Shown: one piece after another, positions 9,166 to 17,881 of the stretch
Layout of the letters: each line of letters begins with the position of its first letter
Numbering within the stretch: position 1 is the stretch's first letter
NCBI GenBank assembly: GCA_019745315.1
Contig: JAIETH010000001.1
Location: 257,295 to 315,805 of the forward strand
Direction of reading: 5' to 3'
Source: Patescibacteria group bacterium
GTDB lineage: Bacteria > Patescibacteriota > Minisyncoccia > Phycocordibacterales > UBA918
Length of the DNA stretch: 58,511 nucleotides
Made by a program: the position numbers and the translations under genes
Notes under the pieces: model-generated
Database searches by the model: none
What the model saw: only the letters and a program-made list of their open reading frames with translations
What the model was told of the DNA's origin: nothing

Positions 9166-10197
9166 ATGAGAAAAATAAAGACATCAAAGGAATCTCTTGT
9201 CCTTGCTTCAACCTTGAAGAAAATTGCACCTCGCATTGGAGCGAGCGTTATTACTGAACCCGGATGGCATATTGCGGGACAGATCACCTTTAAAAACGGT
9301 ACGAAGTCCTATTTCAGATACAACACGCTTGACCTGAATCCTGTAGGAGCCTCTGACATCGCAAAGGATAAAGACTACGCAAATTTCTTTATGGAAAAAA
9401 TGGGATACCCTATTGTTCCAAAAAGTAAAACATTTTTTTCAGATAGCTGGGCAGAAGCAATCGGTGCTAAAAAACGCACAATTGATTTTGCCTATGCGTA
9501 TGCAGAAAAAATTGGCTTCCCTGTAGTGGTGAAACCCAATAGCGGCAGCCAAGGAGCAGGAGTCGCATTTGTTTCAAATAAAAAAGAATTTTATACAGCG
9601 CTTAAAGATATATTTAGAACGGACAGAATTGCTCTGATACAAAAGCCAGTACAGGGGCATGACTATCGCATCGTAGTTCTTGGCAACAAAGTAATTTCTG
9701 CGTACGAGCGGATACCACTCAGCATTACAGGAGACGGTCACAGAACGATCACACAACTTCTCACAAACAAACAAAGAGAATTTGTAAAAGAGAAACGTGA
9801 TACGCGTATAAAAATTAATGACCCACGTATCGCCCTTAAACTCAAAAAACAAAAACTTTCACTAACATCAATACCTCAAAAAGGTGAGCATGTATTTTTA
9901 CTCGATAACGCAAATCTCTCTACTGGAGGAGATTCCCTTGATGTAACAAAAAGTATTCACGCTGATTTTAAAAAACTCGCAATACAACTCACACGCGATA
10001 TGGGGCTTACACTCTGTGGCGTCGATCTTATGATCGATGGCGATATTACAAAAAAAGCCATATCTGGCACCTACTATATTCTTGAAATAAATGCAGCGCC
10101 GGGACTCGACCACTATGTGCGAGGAGGTAAAGAACAAGAAAAAATTGTTGAAGATCTCTATCTCGAAGTATTGAAACGATTAGAAAAAAAGAAATAG
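9166..10197 (+). CDS. ATP-grasp domain protein (RimK/cyanophycin-synthetase-like)
   Basis: GFPVVVKPNSGSQGAGVAFVSNKKEF ... IQKPVQGHDYRIVVLGNKVISAYERIPLSITGDG ... YYILEINAAPGLDHY. Confidence 0.85.
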   Translation: MRKIKTSKESLVLASTLKKIAPRIGASVITEPGWHIAGQITFKNGTKSYFRYNTLDLNPVGASDIAKDKDYANFFMEKMGYPIVPKSKTFFSDSWAEAIGAKKRTIDFAYAYAEKIGFPVVVKPNSGSQGAGVAFVSNKKEFYTALKDIFRTDRIALIQKPVQGHDYRIVVLGNKVISAYERIPLSITGDGHRTITQLLTNKQREFVKEKRDTRIKINDPRIALKLKKQKLSLTSIPQKGEHVFLLDNANLSTGGDSLDVTKSIHADFKKLAIQLTRDMGLTLCGVDLMIDGDITKKAISGTYYILEINAAPGLDHYVRGGKEQEKIVEDLYLEVLKRLEKKK

Positions 10198-10246
10198 ACA
10201 CCAAGGGCGGCACTCTGTGCCGCCCACCTCACATCTCGCATTCGGA

Positions 10247-10558
10247 TCAATCGACCCGAAAAAGAACTTTCAGATTGCACGAGTCTCGAAGACCGCTCAC
10301 CCATGCAACGCGCCGCATGCCTGTGCCCTCAATACGCAGAATTGTGCGCACCACGCCTTCTCCCCAGTAGACAGGCGAGCAGACCTTGTCTCCAACCCGA
10401 AGCTCCGAAGCATTCGGATTTTCGACTGGCGCATCTGCGAGACTGCGAGCATCTGCTCGTTGCTTCGCAATCACGGAAATGACCGCGGAACGGTGCGAAC
10501 GTTTTGCCTTGCTCCATGCAGCGGCCATCCCCCGTTCTTTCCGATACCTACCCGGCAT
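10247..10558 (-). CDS. Small hypothetical protein with UvrD/PcrA C-terminal-like motif
   Basis: RVGDKVCSPVYWGEGVVRTILRIEG resembles a GDxVxHxxxGxGxV tail motif; ORF extends upstream but MPGRYRKERG is a plausible start; GC-rich. Confidence 0.45.
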   Translation of the reverse strand: MPGRYRKERGMAAAWSKAKRSHRSAVISVIAKQRADARSLADAPVENPNASELRVGDKVCSPVYWGEGVVRTILRIEGTGMRRVAWVSGLRDSCNLKVLFRVD

Positions 10559-10899
10559 CGGCTCAGAGTCTCCAAACAATGGCACTCTCCCTTTTGGACC
10601 CCCCCTCAGGCACCATAGCCCAAGTATAAATATTTTGCCATTAATTTTCTCAGATGTACAATCACTCTTTCTCTTTTTGTCTAAATCTGGTATAACTGAG
10701 CCGTGTTGATTTGAGCCATTTTTTGGTTTTGGTCGATGCTTAGGAGGTTTTAGATTAGTCATTTTGATTAATTTCTATCTACGGGGGTAGCCTCTCAGAC
10801 TGTTTTCTCCTTGTCTATCATTCGATAGCCTCACAGGAGCAGTACACCTTTTGGATATTTTTGTTCGATCGTTGATCTCCAAAAATATCTCAAAAGGTT

Positions 10900-10926
10900 C
10901 CAAATTAATCCCCCGGATTAATTTGG
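10900..10926. other. Perfect hairpin immediately before tRNA-Glu-like fragment
   Basis: ccaaattaatcc-ccc-ggattaatttgg, 12-bp stem, 3-nt loop. Confidence 0.8.
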
Positions 10927-11013
10927 CCCTATCGTCTAACGGTTAGGCCGTCGAAGCATCTCCCAGAAGCTTCGACCCTTATCAGGCGAAAATCCGAAGT
11001 TCAGAAGTTGTAT
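10925..11013 (+). other. tRNA-Glu 5'-half-like pseudo-tRNA/leader
   Basis: ggccctatcgtctaacggttagg (23 nt) identical to the start of the tRNA-Glu at 11014, then gtcgaagc...gcttcgac hairpin and no matching 3' acceptor. Confidence 0.7.
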
Positions 11014-11088
11014 GGCCCTATCGTCTAACGGTTAGGACAGCGCCCTTTCACGGCGTAAATCCGGGTTCGATTCCCGGTAGGGTCACCA
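11014..11088 (+). tRNA. tRNA-Glu(UUC), CCA encoded
   Basis: Acceptor GGCCCTA/TAGGGTC, anticodon loop CTTTCAC, T arm GGTTCGATTCC, ending CCA. Confidence 0.95.
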
Positions 11089-11109
11089 AAGAGAGAGCTA
11101 GTTCGAGCG

Positions 11110-11126
11110 CTCGAGAAGGGTCGAGA
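11110..11126 (+). repeat. Left attachment repeat of integrated element
   Basis: ctcgagaagggtcgaga, identical to 23688-23704. Confidence 0.8.
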
Positions 11127-11131
11127 ACTAG

Positions 11132-11168
11132 CAAACAAAAACCACCCTTGAAAGGTGGTTTTTGTTTG
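11132..11168. terminator. Bidirectional-type terminator hairpin
   Basis: caaacaaaaaccacc-cttgaaa-ggtggtttttgtttg. Confidence 0.85.
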
Positions 11169-11183
11169 CCTCCAATGTAAAGA

Positions 11184-12092
11184 TTAGAGCATCCTCAGTG
11201 CCGCTATTCGCAATCTGGATGTATCTTCTTTATTTGAAAATAAAGTGGGGTTTTCGAGTTTGTAGAATTGATTATGGTACCTCTTAATGTATTTTTCAAA
11301 GAAAGTCTCGTCATGGTACCAAGTTTTAATAAGATTGTCTGGATCACTATCAAAATCCTTGAGATTAACTAATGCGCTATCTAGTATCTTGGCGTGTCTA
11401 TGCGCTCCAATCGCTTTATACGCATCAATTTGATACTTAACTAACTGGGGCTCAAAAACTAAAAGTGTCGTGAGTCCACCCCTATAAAAAGACACCTCTG
11501 CTTGCATGGTAAACACAGTAGCCCAAACTGCTTCAGGAAGTTTTAAAATATTATTGAAACTAAATTGATTAATATCACCACCTTCAACCACCGTATCATA
11601 TACAAACCACTCAATTTCTTCATCAGATAATTCATTTAGTAATTCTGAATTAAAGACCAGAGATGGTGGAAGCAGTTGAGTTCCTGAAATAAAATAATCC
11701 TCTTCAATCAAAAAATCCTTTAATAAAATTTTTGTTAAGTAATCATACTTATTCTTCAAACTAAAGGATGGACGACTATAGGTATACCAGAAATTTCCTC
11801 CTAACCTATGCCGATTAAAAGCAGAAAAAGCATCTATTTTTCCTTCAAAATTTATCACCTCCTCCTTGGTTGCGCGTCCAATTTCTACAGCAAATGAACC
11901 CCCTTCACGATGATTAAATTGAAAAGATACCAAATCAACAAAATCACCTCTATGTCTCCTAAAGTGTGGCATTGAACCCTTGAAACCGATCTTGCGTAAG
12001 AAAGGAACGAATTTGGTTTTTAAGCTATCTCTCATTAGCTTACCCTCATCAGCATTACTTATATTTCTACCTATTGGTACCTGATTATTCAT
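11184..12092 (-). CDS. DUF4304-like protein
   Basis: FVPFLRKIGFKGSMPHFRRHRGDFVDLVSFQFNHREGGSFAVEIG pattern. Confidence 0.65.
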   Translation of the reverse strand: MNNQVPIGRNISNADEGKLMRDSLKTKFVPFLRKIGFKGSMPHFRRHRGDFVDLVSFQFNHREGGSFAVEIGRATKEEVINFEGKIDAFSAFNRHRLGGNFWYTYSRPSFSLKNKYDYLTKILLKDFLIEEDYFISGTQLLPPSLVFNSELLNELSDEEIEWFVYDTVVEGGDINQFSFNNILKLPEAVWATVFTMQAEVSFYRGGLTTLLVFEPQLVKYQIDAYKAIGAHRHAKILDSALVNLKDFDSDPDNLIKTWYHDETFFEKYIKRYHNQFYKLENPTLFSNKEDTSRLRIAALRML

Positions 12093-12228
12093 TACTAAAG
12101 ACTATGACAAAATTTTACCTCTAGGTAAAGAGGCAAAATGAGTTACGAAATCAATATATAGGCAGGTCTTGTTTTATTGTAATATCGGAAATTTGAATAT
12201 TGCCTTTCCCGATACACGATAGTAGTAT

Positions 12229-12450
12229 ATGAAGAAGTCAATCCACACAAAAGAGCATTCTGATTTTACAGAACGCCTTCGCTCTGCCAGACTAGAAACG
12301 GGTTTGACACAGGTTCAAGTTGCTAAGAAGTTAAAGCGTCCCCAGTCCTACATTTCTAATATTGAATCGGGGCAACAACGAGTTGATGTGATTGAATTAC
12401 AAACATTTGCAAAGTTGTACGGGAAAGATATTACATTTTTTGTTAAATAA
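12229..12450 (+). CDS. XRE-family HTH regulator
   Basis: FTERLRSARLETGLTQVQVAKKLKRPQSYISNIESGQQRVDVIELQTFAKLYGKDITFF. Confidence 0.9.
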   Translation: MKKSIHTKEHSDFTERLRSARLETGLTQVQVAKKLKRPQSYISNIESGQQRVDVIELQTFAKLYGKDITFFVK

Positions 12451-12454
12451 GATT

Positions 12455-12976
12455 ATGTTGAATAATAAATTTATTATTGCAGGAATAATTATCGTCGGTA
12501 TTTTAGCTTTTTTTGCCTACGACAATTCTAAAAACAAGACAGATAACATATCTGATGTAAACGAAGAATACCTATTAAGTTTGCCAAATATGGGTTTTGA
12601 AATTACTTTCCCGACAGAACCTGAATTTAACAGAACAGATGGAGAGGACTTTACTCGTCACTCATGGTCGTATATTGATGACACTACTCTTGGCAATCGT
12701 AATGCTCTTTTTATACAAGCTGAAAATAATCTGTATGCATACAACAGTAGCCAGGAGAATTTTATTGAAGAAGTTGCAAGACTGTATAGCGGTGTAGTGG
12801 TACGAATGGAAAAAGATTCTAATGCACCAGCTACAGACTATGAGATATCTAGTGAGGACCAGACAATTGTGGGACGGATCGTTGATATAGGTGAATGGAC
12901 TTTTGTGATCAGTAACCACTTTGAGCAATCAAATAGCCACCCTGATTTTATTTCAAGTTTCCGAAATCTTGAATGA
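12455..12976 (+). CDS. Membrane-anchored hypothetical protein
   Basis: N-terminal TM (FIIAGIIIVGILAFFAY) and extracytoplasmic domain. Confidence 0.6.
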   Translation: MLNNKFIIAGIIIVGILAFFAYDNSKNKTDNISDVNEEYLLSLPNMGFEITFPTEPEFNRTDGEDFTRHSWSYIDDTTLGNRNALFIQAENNLYAYNSSQENFIEEVARLYSGVVVRMEKDSNAPATDYEISSEDQTIVGRIVDIGEWTFVISNHFEQSNSHPDFISSFRNLE

Positions 12977-13026
12977 CAGATTAATTTTCTAAATAATTAC
13001 TAGATATAAAGAATAAAGAGTATTGT

Positions 13027-13791
13027 ATGAGAACAAAAAATATTATTATTGCTTTAATGATTGGTGTTGTACTTATACCGTCCATTTCATTTGCTCAGAT
13101 ATCACCCACTCGTGACGAACTTACATCACAACTAATTGTAAGTCTATTACAACAGATAAAATTGCTTCAAGCACAACTTGCAACGTTACAAAAAAGCTCA
13201 ACCGCAAATGGAGTATCTGGACTCACTATCTCTCTTAGCAAGCTTGAAGCAAAATCTAATTCTGCTCAAGTATCTTGGATCACCTCTATTTCCGCAGAAT
13301 CAAAAGTGATAATTTCAAAATCACCAATTTCATCAAGTAGCAAGAATGGTCAACGAGAAATATCGTCCAATAACGGTACTTCTACAAAAGGTTTTGCTGA
13401 TATTAAAAATCTTGAACAAGATACAAAATATTATTATTTAATTAAAGCTACCGCTAAAGATTCTGACGTTCAGCTAAATGGAACATTCACTACCCCAAAG
13501 AGCGCCGAGCAGATTGCAAAAGAAAAGCGGGATGAACTGACACAAAAGAATAATCTTCAGAAACAGGCTTCCATTATTAAAGAATTGAAGGCTATTGATG
13601 ATGAATGTAGCCCAAGCGGTTGTGACTACGGGTTACGTTATCAACAGGAATGGAATCAACTGATAAGTGAACTGAAGGCAGTTGGAGGTTCTTACGAAGG
13701 TAGCTGTTTATTTGATCTAGTAGGAAATCGAAGTGCTATCTCTTCTAACAACCGTCACCTATCTTGGCAGTGTGTTGGCTGGGGTGGATAA
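13027..13791 (+). CDS. Secreted hypothetical protein with fibronectin-like segment
   Basis: Signal peptide IIIALMIGVVLIPSISFAQ; later VSWITSISAESKVIISKSP...DTKYYYLIKATAKD. Confidence 0.6.
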   Translation: MRTKNIIIALMIGVVLIPSISFAQISPTRDELTSQLIVSLLQQIKLLQAQLATLQKSSTANGVSGLTISLSKLEAKSNSAQVSWITSISAESKVIISKSPISSSSKNGQREISSNNGTSTKGFADIKNLEQDTKYYYLIKATAKDSDVQLNGTFTTPKSAEQIAKEKRDELTQKNNLQKQASIIKELKAIDDECSPSGCDYGLRYQQEWNQLISELKAVGGSYEGSCLFDLVGNRSAISSNNRHLSWQCVGWGG

Positions 13792-13801
13792 TTGTCATAA
13801 A

Positions 13802-14491
13802 ATGCTAAATTTCTCAACAAAAGAAAAGCGAGACATGGATGAAAAGCTCTATTCTGTAGTCGTAGAAGAATTAGAGGGTGGAACCATTAATAAAGCACTC
13901 TGGGCAAAGGCTTTGGCTGATTCTGATAGTGACAAAGATAAAACTCAGGCTCTGTATATCAAATTGAGAGTACAGAAATTGTACGACGAGATGAATTTTG
14001 AAAAAGAAAATCGAGCCGCCGCTGAGAGAGCAAATACTGTAGCTGAAAATAAAAAAGTGAAAGTTGAAAAAACTATTGAAACACTTTCAACCACAACACA
14101 AAAACTAATTTCACTGTTCCAGTGGTTAACAGGACTGATGTTAGTTCTAGGAATTGTAGGCCTGTTTTTGGCTTACATTACTTTCTCTGTTAGTGACGAC
14201 TGGAGTTGGCAAGTCATCTTTTTCTCTGGTATAGCTTTCACGGTATTTGGTAGCTATTTGTCCTACCAATGCTTCAAAATAACCAAAATTACTGACCAGA
14301 GACAGTTGAGAAAAAAATTGAATACGTTTTTCTTCATTCTAATTCCTTTCTCAGCTATAGGTACAATTATTGGGTTATTGATGCCTCTAATTGCACTAGT
14401 ACTGTTCATAAATTGCATATCGCTAATTATAAATGCTGTGAAATACAATAATGCTTTTGCGTATGCTATGAGGAACAACCTCGTAAAGTAG
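13802..14491 (+). CDS. Multi-TM hypothetical protein with N-terminal helical domain
   Basis: Internal ATG start; hydrophobic segments in the C-terminal half. Confidence 0.6.
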   Translation: MLNFSTKEKRDMDEKLYSVVVEELEGGTINKALWAKALADSDSDKDKTQALYIKLRVQKLYDEMNFEKENRAAAERANTVAENKKVKVEKTIETLSTTTQKLISLFQWLTGLMLVLGIVGLFLAYITFSVSDDWSWQVIFFSGIAFTVFGSYLSYQCFKITKITDQRQLRKKLNTFFFILIPFSAIGTIIGLLMPLIALVLFINCISLIINAVKYNNAFAYAMRNNLVK

Positions 14492-14535
14492 AACTAACAA
14501 TTAGGCTCGAGATTAATATTTTTAGCTCAAGGTAT

Positions 14536-15816
14536 TTATACTAGTATCATCACACCCTGCTTAAGAGATATCTGGTTATTTACACACTCCAAGACAGATC
14601 TCTGTTCAAGTATCGTTCCCTCAGTAAGCACGAATCTTGCATAATCTCGCACATCAATTGATTCAATTTTCTCAGTCTTCTTCTTGCCCAGAAACATTGC
14701 TTGAAGCTTCTTAAATTTCTGAATTTCAGCATTGAGCTTAGTGTTTAGTTTTACCTGATCAAGACTTATAGTATCAAGCATTTTGATCATAGCTGTAATG
14801 AGATCAGTTTCGTTTATGGCTGGGTTTTTGCAGTCTCTATCTTTTGCCTTGGTACAACGATAATAAACATACCGATTCACCCCACCCTCTTTGAGCTTCT
14901 TAAACTTTTCATCGGCTGTAATACCAGAACCACAAACTCCACACTTCATAATACGAGTGAATGCAAACTCTTTGCCCTGCGACTTTATAACCTGAGACTT
15001 AATAGAGTTTCTGGTCTCATTAAATAGCTCTTTGGTTATGAGGGGTGTGTGTTTGCCTTCATACCAGATACCAGCACCCTGCGGAAACTCAAATTTACCG
15101 TAGTAGAAGGTGTTATTTATTATTTTAAACACATTTCCAATACTTAAGTGATAGCCACGTAAGGTTCTAAAGTTTAAATCGTATTTGAGCCATGCATGTA
15201 CCTTTGAAGCACTCCATTTCTCATAGGCAATTTTCTCGAAGACTTGCCGTATAACATCCGCTCGTTCAGGGTCGATTTCCACCTCACATTTAGCTAGTCG
15301 CCCATCAACTTTCCTGTACCCTGTAGGTGGCTGGGCTGGCCACAAACCCATCTCACATCTCGTCCTCATCCCACGCTTCACATTGATACTTTTATTGTCG
15401 TTCTCGAGTTTGGCTTGAGAACATAGAATCATAAGGAGGAATTTATCACTTGGTGAATTAGTGAAATTCTGCCCAAACGTCTTAATCGTGATGAGCTTCT
15501 TTTGATCCATTCTATCTACCAATTTTCCTAAGTCTCCAGCGTTACGAGACAATCTATCGGGTGCCCAAGTAATAATGGCGTTGAAGAAGCCATTATCAAT
15601 ATCTTTCACAATCTCCTCAAACACAGGTCTCTGACTTGATTCCTTAGCTGAATGTGACTCACGCCTAATCTCTACTATATTAAGCTTTTCTCGCTCTGCT
15701 ATTTGGGTCATTTCCTTGATTTGTGAATCAATCGAAAGTGCCTGTTTTTCGTCGCCCTCTGTCGACTTACGAGCATACAAGCAATATCTATTTTCACTTT
15801 CTAACACCTCTGTCAT
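14536..15816 (-). CDS. Large serine recombinase
   Basis: YCLYARKSTEGDEKQALSIDSQ catalytic Ser region; RLSRNAGDLGKLVD; Zn-ribbon MKCGVCGSGITADEK...YYRCTKAKDRDCKN. Confidence 0.95.
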   Translation of the reverse strand: MTEVLESENRYCLYARKSTEGDEKQALSIDSQIKEMTQIAEREKLNIVEIRRESHSAKESSQRPVFEEIVKDIDNGFFNAIITWAPDRLSRNAGDLGKLVDRMDQKKLITIKTFGQNFTNSPSDKFLLMILCSQAKLENDNKSINVKRGMRTRCEMGLWPAQPPTGYRKVDGRLAKCEVEIDPERADVIRQVFEKIAYEKWSASKVHAWLKYDLNFRTLRGYHLSIGNVFKIINNTFYYGKFEFPQGAGIWYEGKHTPLITKELFNETRNSIKSQVIKSQGKEFAFTRIMKCGVCGSGITADEKFKKLKEGGVNRYVYYRCTKAKDRDCKNPAINETDLITAMIKMLDTISLDQVKLNTKLNAEIQKFKKLQAMFLGKKKTEKIESIDVRDYARFVLTEGTILEQRSVLECVNNQISLKQGVMILV

Positions 15817-15839
15817 GTATTAATTAATGACAGAACCAA

Positions 15840-15865
15840 AAACCCTGCATAGCTATGCAGGGTTT
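15840..15865. terminator. Perfect 26-bp terminator palindrome
   Basis: aaaccctgcatag/ctatgcagggttt between recombinase start and terminase stop. Confidence 0.85.
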
Positions 15866-15885
15866 GATTTACATCACATAGTCGT

Positions 15886-17490
15886 TTAATAGTTTCGCCG
15901 TCGACGGTCAGCCGTAGGAATTATTTCTATTTGTTCTTTAGATTTTGGAAGTAGACAATCAACATCTTGGAGCACATCCCGGTAATCATGGAACCATACC
16001 GTGTCGTCCTCAGCAGATCCCGGTCCCAAGAAAGCAATCAAGAACGTGCTCTCGTGAGTAAAATCCTCAACAATCTTCAGTACAAGTAACGAAAATGCGT
16101 CAGCGAGGTCATCGTGCTTTTCGACACCAAAGCCAAGCATCTGCTGAAGTAATTCCTCGCAACCAGTATCAGGAAAAATAATAGTACCGTTTCTAATCAT
16201 TGAGGATGTTAAAGCGAGTCGAGTACGTTTATCATTATGAGGTTTAATCGATTCAGCTTTTACCCCCTGAGAATCAAGCATCTGAGGAAGTGCATCTTGA
16301 TACCCCACACTCTCAATCAATAATTTATCCATACTTCTCGTTAGAACAGTCTTTTTATGAACCTTCATCATCTCAACTTGTTGTGGAAACGTAAGTCGTT
16401 GATTGTAGGGTTGGGGCATAATGAAGACTCGTAATTTCTCGTTCCGACCGTAAATACGAGCGGACACCATCGCTGTACAGTCTGCCGTATCTTTAACCGA
16501 AATTGCCAAGTCCACGCCAGAATAAGTCGCTCGGTAGGCTTTTGTAGTGGTCGGAGGTAACAAATCGGTATGATAATACTGAATCCAATCAGGATGAATA
16601 ACTTGGTCATCATCGGGAATGATATTGAGGAGATACTCACGTTGCCACGCCACCTCGTCACCAATCTTCTTTCGTTCTTTCTCAAGCGACTTCGCATCGG
16701 GAAACTTGCCAGGCCAGTTAGACCGCCCTTTATCGTCAGCAATCGCACAGGACATGAACGTACCGTTTAATTCTTTCTTGAGTACACGCTCTCGCAGTCG
16801 CATAAGGAGCGAATCTTCGTGAAGTAAGTTACCAATCACAATCAGTCGAGTGTCTTGGTCACCAGCTGGAATCACATCACCTGTGAGCCACTGATACGTT
16901 TTATTACGCCCCTCTCGGGTTTTTGTAGACGCTACGTCCTCAACGTCGTCACAGATAAATAAGTCAGGGCGGTGTTGATGATGACGTAGCCCACGGATAC
17001 TCTGCTCAGAGGAAGCTACCGTGATACGAGCCTTAGTGTTTGAGAATACAATCGAATGAGATCCCCATTCATCAGACTCTTCACTAAAGGGACCGAGGTC
17101 GTTTTTGAGTAGTTGGTTGTTCTCCAGCTCGTTACGAATATTCATCATGTGCTGTTTAGCTTGTACCCGAGTCTGACAAAAGATAATCACAAACTTCTTC
17201 TGCTGTTTGCCCAGAATCGCCCAAATCGGGAAAGCAGTCGTCACAATCGTTGATTTACCTGAGCCACGAAACGCTACCACAAACAGATGTTCGTCTGGTT
17301 CGTTTTCGAGCTTACCGATAAGGTCTCGCTGGAATGCAGCGGTCGGAAATTGTACGTAGTGGGCAAAGTAGAAATGGAAGAAGTAGTTAAAGCTACCACT
17401 CATAATCTGTTGCCGTACGACACGGTCTTTCTTCATTGAGTTAAACAGCTCTTCTGAGATTGGGTTATTATTTTGATTTTGCATGATCAT
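15886..17490 (-). CDS. Phage terminase large subunit-like protein
   Basis: VVAFRGSGKST Walker A; LFICDDVEDV Walker B; nuclease-like GVDLAISVKDTADCTAMV and KHDDLADAFSLL. Confidence 0.9.
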   Translation of the reverse strand: MIMQNQNNNPISEELFNSMKKDRVVRQQIMSGSFNYFFHFYFAHYVQFPTAAFQRDLIGKLENEPDEHLFVVAFRGSGKSTIVTTAFPIWAILGKQQKKFVIIFCQTRVQAKQHMMNIRNELENNQLLKNDLGPFSEESDEWGSHSIVFSNTKARITVASSEQSIRGLRHHQHRPDLFICDDVEDVASTKTREGRNKTYQWLTGDVIPAGDQDTRLIVIGNLLHEDSLLMRLRERVLKKELNGTFMSCAIADDKGRSNWPGKFPDAKSLEKERKKIGDEVAWQREYLLNIIPDDDQVIHPDWIQYYHTDLLPPTTTKAYRATYSGVDLAISVKDTADCTAMVSARIYGRNEKLRVFIMPQPYNQRLTFPQQVEMMKVHKKTVLTRSMDKLLIESVGYQDALPQMLDSQGVKAESIKPHNDKRTRLALTSSMIRNGTIIFPDTGCEELLQQMLGFGVEKHDDLADAFSLLVLKIVEDFTHESTFLIAFLGPGSAEDDTVWFHDYRDVLQDVDCLLPKSKEQIEIIPTADRRRRNY

Positions 17491-17881
17491 GTTTCTTAGT
17501 TGGGATAATCCGAGCCATCTCCAGTGCCTGACGCACAGTGGCTTCTTGTTCGGGGGTAAGTTCATCAATGACACCCATACGGGTGACTTCTAGCTTGTCC
17601 TTATAGGCTGGATGGCGTTTATTGAGCCAAAATCGTACCGCTGGAAAGTTCTTTTCCTTGATCAGAGTGAGTAGTTGGCTTTCACTCATGTCGTTCACCA
17701 AAGCCACACCATCAGAGAGGGCTTGATCCATTTTCTTCTCAAACTCCTTATCTTCCTTCCGCCAGCGGTACACAGTGTTGCGAGAGAGTCCTGCTTTCTC
17801 GCACGCCACCTGCACAATCGGTACCTTAGATAGCTCAAGAAGAAACTGCTTGGCAGATTTACTTTTCTTCATACCGTTCAA
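17468..17881 (-). CDS. Terminase small subunit-like HTH protein
   Basis: VPIVQVACEKAGLSRNTVYRWRKEDKEFEKKMDQAL; overlaps terminase large gene. Confidence 0.75.
   Translation of the reverse strand: MNGMKKSKSAKQFLLELSKVPIVQVACEKAGLSRNTVYRWRKEDKEFEKKMDQALSDGVALVNDMSESQLLTLIKEKNFPAVRFWLNKRHPAYKDKLEVTRMGVIDELTPEQEATVRQALEMARIIPTKKHDHAKSK

Noticed and set aside
10217-10709. Plus-strand ORFs at 10217-10618 and 10386-10709
   Set aside because: The minus-strand frame gives a coherent GDKVCSPVYWGEGVVRTI motif; plus-strand translations look random.
10925-10997. A second intact tRNA-Glu gene
   Set aside because: Only the 5' acceptor strand and D arm match; no proper anticodon loop, T arm or 3' acceptor.
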